This document shows, piece by piece, positions 21,879-35,151 of a stretch of 64,000 nt of DNA. A program made the translations under genes and the position numbers. Within the stretch, counting starts at the first letter, position 1; every line of letters starts with the position of its first letter. The stretch comes from Pseudocalidococcus azoricus BACA0444 (GTDB lineage Bacteria; Cyanobacteriota; Cyanobacteriia; Thermosynechococcales; Thermosynechococcaceae): NCBI RefSeq assembly GCF_031729055.1, contig NZ_JAVMIP010000015.1, positions 25,071-89,070 on the forward strand. The letters run 5' to 3'. Under the pieces are notes generated by a model, which was not told the DNA's origin, searched no databases, and saw only the letters and a program-made list of their open reading frames with translations.

Positions 21879-22883
21879 ATGGCTGAAACTTACACCATTC
21901 CTAATTTTCAACTCCAATGCGGCGCGGTTTTATCTGAAGCCAAAATTGCCTATCAAACCTACGGGGAATTAAACGCGGATCGCAGCAATGTGATTCTTTA
22001 TCCCACCTCCTATGGCGCGCACCATTCGGATATTGACTGGTTGATTGGTACGGATCGGATTCTGGATCACAGTCGTTGGTTTATTGTGATTCCAAATATG
22101 TTTGGCAATGGTCTATCGAGTTCTCCCAGTAATTGCTCAGAATGTCAGTTAGCAGAATCCGGGTTTTGGTTTACTCATATTGATAATGTCCAGGCCCAGC
22201 GACAGTTATTAAAAGATGTTTTTGGCATTGAAAAATTAGCCTTAGTTTATGGTTGGTCTATGGGAGCGCAACAGGCCTATCATTGGGGGGCATTGTTTCC
22301 TGGCCAGGTTGAACGGATTGCAGCGTTATGTGGCACAGCTAAAACCACAGATCACAATCGGATTTTTTTAGAAAGTCTGAGAGCTGCTCTAACCGCTGAC
22401 CCGGCCTGGGACGGAACAAAATTTACGGCAACACCGGATCGGGGATATAAAGCCTTTGCCCGGATATATGCCAGTTGGGCCGCCTCGCAAGCCTTTTATC
22501 GGGCTAAGATTTACCTGGATTTAGGGTATAAAACGTTAGAAGAATATTTACAGCAGGCCTGGGAAGCCAGTTACCGGAAACGAGACCCCCATAATCTGAT
22601 TGCCATGCTTGATACCTGGTTGCGGTGTGATGTCAGTGATAATCCGATTTTTAAGGGGGATTATGAACAAGCCCTCAAATCCATTTCAGCAAAAACTTTG
22701 GTGATGCCAGCTACAACGGATTTATATTTCACGCCTGAAGATTGTGCTGCCGAAGCCAATTTAATTCCCAATGCTGAGTATTTGCCGATTCCGTCAATTT
22801 GGGGTCATCGCGCTGGAAACCCTTATCAAAATCGAGAGGATGAAACTTATATAAATCTCGCATTAAGAAGCTTTTTAAGCTAA
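21879..22883 (+). CDS. MetX-like alpha/beta hydrolase (homoserine O-acetyltransferase family)
   Basis: The 334-residue protein has the alpha/beta hydrolase fold of the MetX family. The nucleophile is S127 in GWSMGAQQ, with an aspartate near 286 (ATTDLYFTPED) and a histidine near 313 (SIWGHRAGNP) completing the triad. MetX transfers acetyl from acetyl-CoA to homoserine in methionine synthesis. This short form could also be a general esterase of the same family. It is 29 nt from the OsmC gene. Confidence 0.72.
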   Translation: MAETYTIPNFQLQCGAVLSEAKIAYQTYGELNADRSNVILYPTSYGAHHSDIDWLIGTDRILDHSRWFIVIPNMFGNGLSSSPSNCSECQLAESGFWFTHIDNVQAQRQLLKDVFGIEKLALVYGWSMGAQQAYHWGALFPGQVERIAALCGTAKTTDHNRIFLESLRAALTADPAWDGTKFTATPDRGYKAFARIYASWAASQAFYRAKIYLDLGYKTLEEYLQQAWEASYRKRDPHNLIAMLDTWLRCDVSDNPIFKGDYEQALKSISAKTLVMPATTDLYFTPEDCAAEANLIPNAEYLPIPSIWGHRAGNPYQNREDETYINLALRSFLS

Positions 22884-23235
22884 CTCAATCTTCTTAAATT
22901 ATATCCATCACTAATTATATTTAACCAAACTGAAATAAGTGCTCATGAAAACATTAAATGACAGAGAGAAAGAATTGCTGATAAAGTTAGTTGACTTTAA
23001 TACAAATAATGTTTGCTATAGAGCTATCCAAGACGCATTCTCATTCTCTCATATTTAAAAACGAATTGCTATATACCTGGAAAATTAGGCAAAGTTTAGG
23101 CGAGATGGAATCTCGGATCAATCAAACGAATGCAAAATTGTGTAGTCCTTATTTCCTCAAAAGCCAACCGCAACGTACCTTATCCCTGCAACAAACACCT
23201 CTACAAAGCCCACCACCTGATTGGATTCTAAATCT

Positions 23236-23355
23236 TGGCCGCACGTAGTAGACTTTTTTGCATTGAAGCAGTACCGGGCAACTTTGACTCGTTATGGTAA
23301 AGCTACCTGTAATTTTAATTTATCTTGCTGCTTCTGTCATTTGGCTCATTTGTAG
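23236..23355 (+). pseudogene. IS5-like transposase C-terminal remnant
   Basis: The forward frame reads HVVDFFALKQYRATLTRYGK and ends at TAG 23353. It matches the C-terminal tail of IS5/IS4-type DDE transposases as I remember it (a basic K-x-Y-R-x-I-x-T-R-Y-x-K segment, then a short hydrophobic end). The upstream transposase core is gone. Confidence 0.45.
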
Positions 23356-23378
23356 AACTTTGCTGTACCTCCAGTAGG

Positions 23379-23513
23379 CTAACGCCAACGTTCAGAGATG
23401 ACACGCCCTAGCATTTTGGAACCAATTTCTTCCTAATCATGAAGCGCAAAAGCAATGACTTCAGCAATCTACTACCTGTCTTCTGCTTGTTTAATCTCAA
23501 TCGTTAAGTTCAT
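23379..23513 (-). pseudogene. HicB-like antitoxin remnant
   Basis: From ATG 23513 the reverse strand starts MNLTIEIKQAEDR, which resembles the opening of short HicB-family (UPF0150) proteins. Two consecutive stops and a later third stop interrupt it. It is a dead fragment if the assignment is right. Confidence 0.35.
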
Positions 23514-23655
23514 AACCACATTTTTAATGATGTGACCGCCACACTATTGTAATTAAACCAAAACCTAACCGCGACTTGAACTCATAATATTTCTTAGAGA
23601 CGTAAGAAAAACTCGTTAAGATGGAGAAAGTCAGTAAAATTCAGGCATTTCGGTC

Positions 23656-24993
23656 ATGGTCAACTCCCCTGTCTTAAGTACCCAAGTTCCCACGGATTTA
23701 GAAGCGTTCTGGATGCCTTTTACGGCCAATCGTCAATTTAAGACCCAACCCCGCCTACTGGTTTCTGCTCAGGGGATGTATTACACCAGCCATGATCAGC
23801 GGCAAATTTTGGATGGAACGGCGGGCCTGTGGTGTGTGAATGCGGGCCATTGTCGGCCGGAGATTGTTTCAGCCATTACAGAACAGGCGGCAACTCTAGA
23901 CTTTGGGCCAACCTTCCAAATGGGACATCCCGGGCCGTTTCATTTAGCCCATCGTTTGGCCCAACTCACCCCCCCAGGCCTGGATTATGTCTTTTTCACT
24001 AATTCTGGCTCTGAAGCAGTCGATACGGCCCTCAAAATGGCCTTGGCCTATCATCGGCAACGGGGTGAAGGCAGCAGGGTACGTTTAATTGGGCGCGAGC
24101 GGGGCTATCATGGCGTGGGCTTTGGGGGGATTTCGGTGGGTGGCATTGCCCCAAATCGTAAATTCTTTGGCAGCTTATTGACTGGTGTGGATCATCTTCC
24201 CCATACCCACAACCTGGAGCAAAATGCCTTTAGTCTAGGAATCCCGGCCTGGGGCGCGCATTTAGCCGATGAACTGGAAAAAATTGTTGCTCTCCATGAT
24301 GCTTCAACCATTGCGGCGGTGATTGTGGAACCTGTTGCTGGCTCAACCGGAGTTTTAATTCCGCCCCAAGGCTATCTCCAACGCTTGCGGGATATTTGCG
24401 ACCGCCACGGGATTTTATTGATTTTTGACGAGGTGATCACTGGCTTTGGGCGACTCGGGACAGCCTTTGCCGCGGACTACTTTGGGGTGGCTCCTGACTT
24501 GATGACGGTGGCGAAGGGGCTGACCAATGGGGCTATACCGATGGGGGCGGTGTTTGCACGGGATCGTATTTATCAAACCTTCATGGATAGTCCCACCGCC
24601 GGGATTGAATTTTTCCACGGTTATACCTATTCGGGACATCCCTTGGCCTGTGCGGCTGCCGAAGCGACCTTAAACCTTTATGAGCGGGATGGGATTTTCC
24701 ACCAGGCCCAGGCCATGGCCCCATTTTGGCAAGAGGCGATTCATTCCCTCAAAGGTAGTCCCCATGTGGTTGATTTGCGAAATTTGGGTTTAGTGGCGGG
24801 GATTGAATTAGCATCTCGGCCGGGGCAACCGGGGCAACGTGGTTTTGACTGCTTCCAGGCCTGCTATGCCCAAGGACTCCTCATTCGGGTAACCGGGGAT
24901 ATTATTGCCCTTTCGCCGCCGTTAATTATTAACAAATCCCAAATTGAACAAATTGTCAGTACCATCAGTGATGTTTTGAAAACCTTAGATTAA
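23656..24993 (+). CDS. Class III (omega) aminotransferase, PLP-dependent
   Basis: The 445-residue enzyme has the class III aminotransferase layout: SGSEAVDTALKMA in the phosphate-binding region, LLIFDEVITGFGRLG with the PLP-contacting aspartate, and the Schiff-base lysine K287 in TVAKGLTNGAIPMG. The closest recalled group is the beta-alanine/omega-amino acid:pyruvate transaminases. Other options (diaminobutyrate or putrescine aminotransferase) fit less well. It stands alone, preceded by decayed DNA. Confidence 0.85.
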   Translation: MVNSPVLSTQVPTDLEAFWMPFTANRQFKTQPRLLVSAQGMYYTSHDQRQILDGTAGLWCVNAGHCRPEIVSAITEQAATLDFGPTFQMGHPGPFHLAHRLAQLTPPGLDYVFFTNSGSEAVDTALKMALAYHRQRGEGSRVRLIGRERGYHGVGFGGISVGGIAPNRKFFGSLLTGVDHLPHTHNLEQNAFSLGIPAWGAHLADELEKIVALHDASTIAAVIVEPVAGSTGVLIPPQGYLQRLRDICDRHGILLIFDEVITGFGRLGTAFAADYFGVAPDLMTVAKGLTNGAIPMGAVFARDRIYQTFMDSPTAGIEFFHGYTYSGHPLACAAAEATLNLYERDGIFHQAQAMAPFWQEAIHSLKGSPHVVDLRNLGLVAGIELASRPGQPGQRGFDCFQACYAQGLLIRVTGDIIALSPPLIINKSQIEQIVSTISDVLKTLD

Positions 24994-25053
24994 CCCTTTA
25001 AGCCTTGCTGTCTGCTACAACCGTTATTATGACTCATACTCCAGTCCTCTGAA

Positions 25054-26187
25054 ATGCCCATGCCGTCTCGATTCTACTCTGCTGTATTGCTTGTGGGACG
25101 ACAGGTTTTAGGCACGCTTGCCATGGTAGTCCTCATCGGGGCCTGGGTCTTGGACTGGGATAGTGTTGGGGTGATTGCCGCAAGCGTTTTGTTCCTGGTC
25201 AATGCGCCCACCCTTTGGCACTTTACCCAGCGGTGGATTCAGCAAGATTTAGCTCCTGCCCAACGACAGTTCATCCTGGCGATGTTTGGTATCGTCTTTT
25301 CCCTGATTGCCCTAGTCGGAATGACCGAGATTTGGCCGTGGATTCAGGGGCGGTTTGCGGGGACAAATTGGGACGCAGTGGGGGCATTAGCAGAAGGCTT
25401 TGGCGCGTTGGGGCAAATTTTGGTGGCCTTGCTGGCTGCCTATGTGGCCTGGCGACAGTATGTGATTTCCCGAGATTTAACCACCCAACAAAACCGCATT
25501 ACCCAACAGCAAACCATTGATAGCTACTTCCAAGGGATTTCCGACTTGATTTTGGGGGAGGATGGCCTCCTCGAAGACTGGCCTCCAGAGCGAGCCATTG
25601 CTGAAGGACGCACCGCAGCTATTTTGGTTGGCTTAGATGCGGAGGGTAAGGCCAAAGTGATTCGGTTTCTCTCCAGTGCCAAGTTACTGGCTCCCCTCAA
25701 ACGCGACCGACGACTGGGGCGGGCAATCTTTGATGGCCTGGGGGGTTATGAAGAAGACATTGAATTTGGGGTACGGATTATTAACTTAGGCAGTATGTTA
25801 GTCGGGGCAGATTTGAGTCATACAGATTTACGGTGGACAGAATTTAGTGAAGCAAATCTCACGGGTGCAAATTTCCAGGCCTGTAACTTAACTCGTGCCA
25901 ATATGCCCGGAACAGTTCTCCAAGGAGCTAACTTCACAGCCGCAAACCTCAGCCGCACCCGCTTCTTTTATGGAGACATTACCACCGCCAGCCCCAGAGA
26001 TCGGGTCACACCCCCTAACTTCAAAACTGGCAGTCAAACTGGAGCGATTATTGAAGATGCCGACTTTAGTGATGTCCAGGCCCTTTCTGATGATCAACGC
26101 TATTACTGCTGTGCCTGGGGTGGTGAAAAAACCAGAGCGACCATTCCCGGCGGCTGTGAGGGGATTCCGAATCTTTTAGGTCATTAG
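25054..26187 (+). CDS. Membrane protein with pentapeptide repeats
   Basis: The 377-residue protein has two or three N-terminal membrane segments (about 15-60 and 70-90), a further hydrophobic stretch near 112-130, and a helical region. A run of pentapeptide repeats of the A(D/N)LxX type follows near 245-300 (GADLSHTDLRWTEFSEANLT, then GANFQACNLTRANM). A cysteine-containing tail ends the protein. Pentapeptide repeats form a right-handed square helix and are common in cyanobacterial membrane-associated proteins. Function unknown. Confidence 0.72.
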   Translation: MPMPSRFYSAVLLVGRQVLGTLAMVVLIGAWVLDWDSVGVIAASVLFLVNAPTLWHFTQRWIQQDLAPAQRQFILAMFGIVFSLIALVGMTEIWPWIQGRFAGTNWDAVGALAEGFGALGQILVALLAAYVAWRQYVISRDLTTQQNRITQQQTIDSYFQGISDLILGEDGLLEDWPPERAIAEGRTAAILVGLDAEGKAKVIRFLSSAKLLAPLKRDRRLGRAIFDGLGGYEEDIEFGVRIINLGSMLVGADLSHTDLRWTEFSEANLTGANFQACNLTRANMPGTVLQGANFTAANLSRTRFFYGDITTASPRDRVTPPNFKTGSQTGAIIEDADFSDVQALSDDQRYYCCAWGGEKTRATIPGGCEGIPNLLGH

Positions 26188-26344
26188 CCGTTACAATTCC
26201 TGAAACTCAGACAAGAACTATAACCTGATCTTGCACATTGAAGCTAAATGAAAAAAATGACAGTGAAAAGCAATACTGAATAAGGATTTCAGAAAAGTTG
26301 AAAAACACTGGATTAAAATATAGCCAGATTTTGATGCGTCAAAT

Positions 26345-26743
26345 ATGTTCACAAAACTCAACGAAAAGAAACTCCATGAGGGGCAGCGGACGCGGGAGCG
26401 AATCCTGAGCGCACTTGAAAGTCATGAGGTCTGTGATCGCAATACCCTTTGCAAAATGACAAACCTCTCCTATAGCCAGGTCAGGATCCAAACCGCTAAC
26501 CTCGTCCAGTCTGGAGTCATTAAGTCATTCATCGTCAATAAGTCTCGCTTCTACAAAATCATCGGCATCATCGCCTTACTCGCAAGCACCATCGAAATCG
26601 GTATCCATATCTTTGAGGCTAACAAACGTGAGCAACACGCCCTGGCAGCAGATTACATTGGGTCAGGTGTAATATTGCTGGTTAAAGCATTCAATGCGAC
26701 TCGGGCATCGACAACTTACAAAAAGCTATCTTTTCCGATATAA
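26345..26743 (+). CDS. Small winged-helix protein with membrane segments
   Basis: The 132-residue product begins with a winged-helix-like region (about 12-70: TRERILSALESHEVCDRNTL, then a recognition-helix-like SYSQVRIQTANLVQSG). A hydrophobic segment (FYKIIGIIALLASTIEIGIH) and a second weak one near 105-115 follow. The combination resembles small membrane-tethered HTH proteins. No clear family. It is the last gene before the CRISPR-Cas locus, on the same strand, but 300 bp upstream and separated from it by a MITE. Confidence 0.5.
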   Translation: MFTKLNEKKLHEGQRTRERILSALESHEVCDRNTLCKMTNLSYSQVRIQTANLVQSGVIKSFIVNKSRFYKIIGIIALLASTIEIGIHIFEANKREQHALAADYIGSGVILLVKAFNATRASTTYKKLSFPI

Positions 26744-26783
26744 GAATTGAATACAGTTGTCGGAATCAGAGGGTCTTTCAGAC

Positions 26784-26930
26784 TATAGCAAACAGTAATC
26801 ATTCGTGAGATTAGTCCAAGATTATTTGTGTCTGATAAATTTTGAATTAACCCTAGGCTTATAGAAGGGCTACTCCTTACCAAGGGCAGTGATGATCAAA
26901 CAGTTTCACAAATGAAAACGGATTGCCATA
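26784..26930 (+). mobile_element. MITE copy A (about 147 bp)
   Basis: This element has imperfect terminal inverted repeats of about 26 bp. The left end reads TATAGCAAACAGTAAT followed by CATTCGTGAG; the reverse complement of the right end reads TATGGCAATCCGTTTTCATT followed by TGTGA. Two related copies lie at 59063-59209 and, inverted, at 41301-41446, each about 146-147 bp. It has no coding capacity. It lies just upstream of cas10, so it may carry or disrupt the promoter of the CRISPR operon. TA dinucleotides at both ends suggest IS630/Tc1-type mobilisation. Confidence 0.75.
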
Positions 26931-27042
26931 CTCCCTTAAAGGGTTTACCGTTAGTCGCACGAAATTTAACATTTTGTTCCTAGTGATAGGTCATTCTAGT
27001 AAGGGACTATTGATTTCAAGCAGCGATAAAAATAGATACCTT

Positions 27043-31993
<4,951 letters not shown>

Positions 31994-32037
31994 CTTAACC
32001 ATTGTCGATACTATTGAAATTTAGGAATAGGTGATTT

Positions 32038-32310
32038 ATGAGCCAATATACTATTGATGTTGAACAAATTTTAAATTTAATAAAGAAACTATCCAGTGAA
32101 GATAAAATTGTTGTATTAACTGCATTAACTCAGGAAGTACATTCCGTTGATCCTGAGATGAGTCCAGAAGTTGATGCTGAAAGTAAGCTCTGGCTTGATA
32201 GCAATTTGGCTGACCTTTCAAGTACAGATTGGGAAGAAAATAATTTTAGGCTTGAGCACCCTGTCGAATATATTCCAAATCAAGGTTTAGCCATTCGTGT
32301 GAATGAGTGA
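32038..32310 (+). CDS. Putative antitoxin of a PemK/MazF pair
   Basis: The 90-residue product is acidic and helical (VEQILNLIKKLSSEDKIVVL), with a C-terminal negatively charged segment (LSSTDWEENNFRLEH). It overlaps the following PemK/MazF-type toxin gene by 8 nt. I assign it as antitoxin by size, acidity and position, not by a recognised DNA-binding fold. AGGAATAGGTG lies upstream of its start. Confidence 0.6.
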   Translation: MSQYTIDVEQILNLIKKLSSEDKIVVLTALTQEVHSVDPEMSPEVDAESKLWLDSNLADLSSTDWEENNFRLEHPVEYIPNQGLAIRVNE

Positions 32311-32683
32311 AATGATTAAATTTCTCAGTTATGGTGATATTGTGTTAGTTGCTTTGCCAAGTAATCAACCTCAAGGTCATGAACAGGAAGGAAAGAAACC
32401 TGCGATCATTGTTGGGATTCCAAAGGGCGTAACACGTTATCCTTTAATTCTATTAGCTCCCTTGACGAGTAAAATAGGTAAATGGGCATTGGAAAACCCT
32501 CTGATGTATCCAAAATTAAGTCCAAGAGTTGATGCACTGCCCCAAGAGTCTGTAGTTTTATTGGATCAAATTCGAGCAGTTGATGTTAAACGAGTCATTA
32601 GCTATTTAGGCTCTCTAACTTCCAACGAATATGAATTAATTCAAAATGGACTAAGCAAAATCTTTAACATTAATGGAGCTTGA
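32303..32683 (+). CDS. PemK/MazF-family toxin
   Basis: The 126-residue protein has the PemK/MazF SH3-like barrel pattern: SYGDIVLVALPSNQPQGHEQ with the G-x-E-x-x-x-R/K-PA region as GKKPAIIVGIPKG, and a C-terminal VVLLDQIRAVDVKRVI matching the MazF strand with its D-x-x-R-x-V-D. Members cut single-stranded RNA. The start is ATG 32303 or 32312. It is embedded between the first Uma2 gene and cmr4, on the operon strand. Confidence 0.78.
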   Translation: MSEMIKFLSYGDIVLVALPSNQPQGHEQEGKKPAIIVGIPKGVTRYPLILLAPLTSKIGKWALENPLMYPKLSPRVDALPQESVVLLDQIRAVDVKRVISYLGSLTSNEYELIQNGLSKIFNINGA

Positions 32684-32691
32684 TTACAGCC

Positions 32692-33489
32692 ATGACTCAA
32701 CTTGTTTATCTTTATCTTCTCTCTCCTCTGCATACTGGAGGCACAACCCAAGAAGGTAATTTATTAGGAATTGCTCGAGAATCTCACACCAATTTACCCT
32801 ATATTCCTTCCAGTACAATTCGCGGACGGCTGCGAGCTTCAACAGCAGATAATCAACGATCTGAACTTTGGGGCAATACGATTGATGATGTAACTAAAGA
32901 GGGTGATTCTAACCTCACTCAAGGTCAACTGTGGATTGGGGATGGTTCGCTACTTTGGGTTCCAGTTCCGTCTTTAAGCCATGGCGTGATTTGGGTTAGC
33001 TCGCGTTTATTGCTCAAACGGTGGCAGCGATTAAACTCAAAAAATCAGGCAAAAGTCCCGGATGAATATAGCAATAACTTCTCCAATAACAATCCGGTTT
33101 ATCTCAAAGATGCAATTCTCCCAGGCCAAGATTTGAAAAAAGTTAACCTCCAGGCCTGGATTCCGCAATCAGAGGTAAGCTGTATCAATCACGCCTTAGT
33201 CTTACCAGATCAACACTGTGCCACGTTAATTCAAATGTGTCTTTGGCGACAGGTCAAAATTAAGCTCGATGAGCATAAAACGGTAGATGGTGGATTTCGT
33301 TATGAAGAAGCTATTCCGCCTGATACACTCATGTATTTTCCTTGGGGAATTACAACCCAGGCCAAGGCAAACACAACCGCTGCATCTGATAAATTTGAAG
33401 CCATACTCGCTGAGCATTCTGTCTTACAAATTGGGGGGCAGGAAAGCTTAGGCCGAGGATTTGTCAAAAACTGGAGTTCAGAAGATTAG
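32692..33489 (+). CDS. cmr4: Cmr4, type III-B backbone RAMP
   Basis: From ATG 32692 the product is 265 residues; a TTG at 32680 would add four. It has the Cmr4 opening LYLLSPLHTGG and the RAMP glycine-rich loop IPSSTIRGRLRAS near 37-50. The end LQIGGQESLGRGFVKN is also a RAMP hallmark. Cmr4 forms the helical backbone, and its active-site aspartates cut target RNA at 6-nt intervals. A D-x-x-x-D-type acidic pair lies in the ELWGNTIDDVTKEGDS loop. Confidence 0.9.
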   Translation: MTQLVYLYLLSPLHTGGTTQEGNLLGIARESHTNLPYIPSSTIRGRLRASTADNQRSELWGNTIDDVTKEGDSNLTQGQLWIGDGSLLWVPVPSLSHGVIWVSSRLLLKRWQRLNSKNQAKVPDEYSNNFSNNNPVYLKDAILPGQDLKKVNLQAWIPQSEVSCINHALVLPDQHCATLIQMCLWRQVKIKLDEHKTVDGGFRYEEAIPPDTLMYFPWGITTQAKANTTAASDKFEAILAEHSVLQIGGQESLGRGFVKNWSSED

Positions 33490-33519
33490 AGTTGCAGGGA
33501 TTTATGGAGAAAAGAGAAA

Positions 33520-33747
33520 ATGTTATCAACACGCCTAAGCAAAGTAGTCTCAAAAGCCCAAGAGCTTCCAGAAGCAATTCAAGACGAGTTGGCAGAACAA
33601 TTTATAGAAGATATCGAAAATGAACTCAAATGGCAGGAAACATTATCTAAACCCCAAGATAGTTTGATTCTCCAAGCCCTCGCCGAGAAAGCAATTGCAG
33701 ACTCAGAAAACGGACAGACTCAGGAATTGGGATTTGATGAGCTATGA
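33520..33747 (+). CDS. Antitoxin of a RelE/ParE-type pair
   Basis: The 75-residue protein resembles antitoxins that precede ParE/RelE-type toxins in cyanobacteria: an ELPEAIQDELAEQFIEDIEN helix and a C-terminal ENGQTQELGFDEL tail, which wraps the toxin in known complexes. It overlaps the toxin gene by 4 nt (ATGA). It sits between cmr4 and cmr5. Confidence 0.72.
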   Translation: MLSTRLSKVVSKAQELPEAIQDELAEQFIEDIENELKWQETLSKPQDSLILQALAEKAIADSENGQTQELGFDEL

Positions 33748-34016
33748 GGTCGGAGTTAAGTCCAGATTTCATCGAGCGATTCCAAGAGCTTCCAGAAAGG
33801 GTGAAAAGAACAGCCAGAAAAAACTATCAATTATGGAAGGATAACCCAAGTCATCCAAGTTTGGAGTTTAAGGAAGTCAATCAAGAAAGTCAAATTTGGT
33901 CAATCAGAGTCGGAATAGGTTGGAGGGCACTGGGCAGGCTTAAGAGCAAAGATGTCGTTATCTGGTTTTGGATTGGCTCTCATGCAGAGTATGACAAATT
34001 ATTGAAGAAACTGTAA
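33744..34016 (+). CDS. RelE/ParE superfamily toxin
   Basis: The 90-residue protein has the RelE/ParE fold: SPDFIERFQELPERVKRTAR at the start, LEFKEVNQESQIWSIRVGIG centrally, and a C-terminal VIWFWIGSHAEYDKLL. Residue W-x-I-R-V and the histidine near the end are typical of the group. RelE types cut ribosome-bound mRNA and ParE types poison gyrase; sequence alone does not separate them. It is coupled to its antitoxin. Confidence 0.78.
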   Translation: MRSELSPDFIERFQELPERVKRTARKNYQLWKDNPSHPSLEFKEVNQESQIWSIRVGIGWRALGRLKSKDVVIWFWIGSHAEYDKLLKKL

Positions 34017-34050
34017 GTAATTGTTTATTAAAAATAAGTAGGAGCACCTT

Positions 34051-34476
34051 ATGATTTTTGACCCCCGCACCATTGGTACACCTGTTTATGAAGCCCTTGC
34101 TGAGTTAAGAAATGAACAAGAGCAAAATCAACGAGATCCAGAAAAACGAAAGAAACAACTGAAGGAACAAAAGAATCAGGCTGTTGAACTCTACACTTAT
34201 CTTTCAACGTGGGGGTTATTACGCCTTAAAGCTGAAGAGAAGGCAATTAGTGATGAGCAAAAAGGTAAGAAGCAAGTTGTTAAGGCTTTTTTCGAGTGTC
34301 TTGAGCAACTAGCAAAACGTAATGACCTGTCCCATGATAACGGACTGAACACATTAACTAAGCTAACTGTAGATGAATATTTAGGACTCACAGGCCTGGG
34401 GCTGGCTCTAGCTCAAGAGTTTAGTTTTTGGGCCACTGCGGTTTATCACGATGTTAAAGATGGGGACTCAGAATAA
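34051..34476 (+). CDS. cmr5: Cmr5, type III-B small subunit
   Basis: The 141-residue helical protein is typical of Cmr5: a charged N-terminal helix rich in K, E and Q (about 20-50), LSTWGLLRLKAEEKA, and the C-terminal LTVDEYLGLTGLGLALAQEF. Cmr5 subunits line the target-RNA groove of the complex. It is preceded by AGGAGCACCTT and followed after 2 nt by the damaged Uma2 gene. Confidence 0.85.
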   Translation: MIFDPRTIGTPVYEALAELRNEQEQNQRDPEKRKKQLKEQKNQAVELYTYLSTWGLLRLKAEEKAISDEQKGKKQVVKAFFECLEQLAKRNDLSHDNGLNTLTKLTVDEYLGLTGLGLALAQEFSFWATAVYHDVKDGDSE

Positions 34477-34478
34477 TT

Positions 34479-35146
34479 ATGTCGTCTGTTGCTATTCCGA
34501 TTGACTCAATCACCTTGGGGCCTGGTAGCTCAATGACGGTTAATCAGATTGATTGGCCAAAGTTTCAGCAAATTCTAACTAGCCTGCCCGAACATCGTCA
34601 AACCCGCATTGCCTACTACCAAAACACCCTGGAACTCATGTCCCCCCTCTCCCGCCATGAACGTCCCCATCGGATTGCTGGTTATATTGTCACGGCTTTA
34701 CTTGATGCTCAAGGGCAAGATTGGGAAGACTTTGGTTCAACGACCTTTCAATACCCAGGCCTGGCAGGGATAGAACCCGATACCTGTTTTTATATTGCCA
34801 ATGCTCAAGCTGTTAGAGACTGCCAAGGCCGTATTGATGTGAGTCTTTATCCACCCCCAGACTTAGCCATTGAAGCTGATGTCACTTCTAAAACACTGCT
34901 GTCAGCCTATGAATCTATTCGCACCCCAGAACTATGGATTTATCAAGATCACTCTTTAGAAATCTTCTTTTTCATGGCAACAGCTACCAACCCTCCCCAA
35001 GCAGTCTTATTTTTCCTAACATTCCAATTCCAAACCTTATTCCCGATTTAATTAACCAGGCCCTGACCCTCGGCACTAGCACCATGCTTCGGCAACTTCG
35101 ACAATCACTAACTCAAAAACCCAATATCTTCAATGTGGAGAATTAA
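34479..35146 (+). pseudogene. Second Uma2-family nuclease gene, frameshifted near its 3' end
   Basis: The first frame runs 34479-35051 and has the Uma2 motifs YQNTLELMSPLSRHER, IEPDTCFYIAN and PPPDLAIEADVTSKTLLSAY. After about 34960-34972 the family-like sequence continues in the next frame (LFHGNSYQPSPSSLIFPNIP to a stop at 35146). Restoring one base in the CTTCTTTTTC run rejoins the two into a protein of normal length. The catalytic residues are upstream of the break, so a truncated protein might retain the core fold. It lies directly between cmr5 and the cmr6 fusion gene. Confidence 0.7.
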
Positions 35147-35151
35147 GCCTC

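Larger units (their letters stand above)
22884..23655. other. Decayed region with transposase and antitoxin relics
   Basis: This 772-bp AT-rich gap contains no intact gene that I trust. A 38-codon frame at 22945-23061 and another at 22991-23248 have no family signature. An IS-type transposase tail (23236-23355) and a stop-riddled HicB-like fragment (23379-23513, reverse) are listed separately. Confidence 0.5.

Noticed and set aside
22991..23248. 85-codon frame in the decayed region
   Set aside because: No ribosome binding site or family signature; it overlaps the transposase remnant in a different frame.
26923..27042. N-terminal extension of Cas10 (40 residues)
   Set aside because: The bases come from the end of the MITE and intergenic DNA. 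The HD-domain sequence starts right after ATG 27043.
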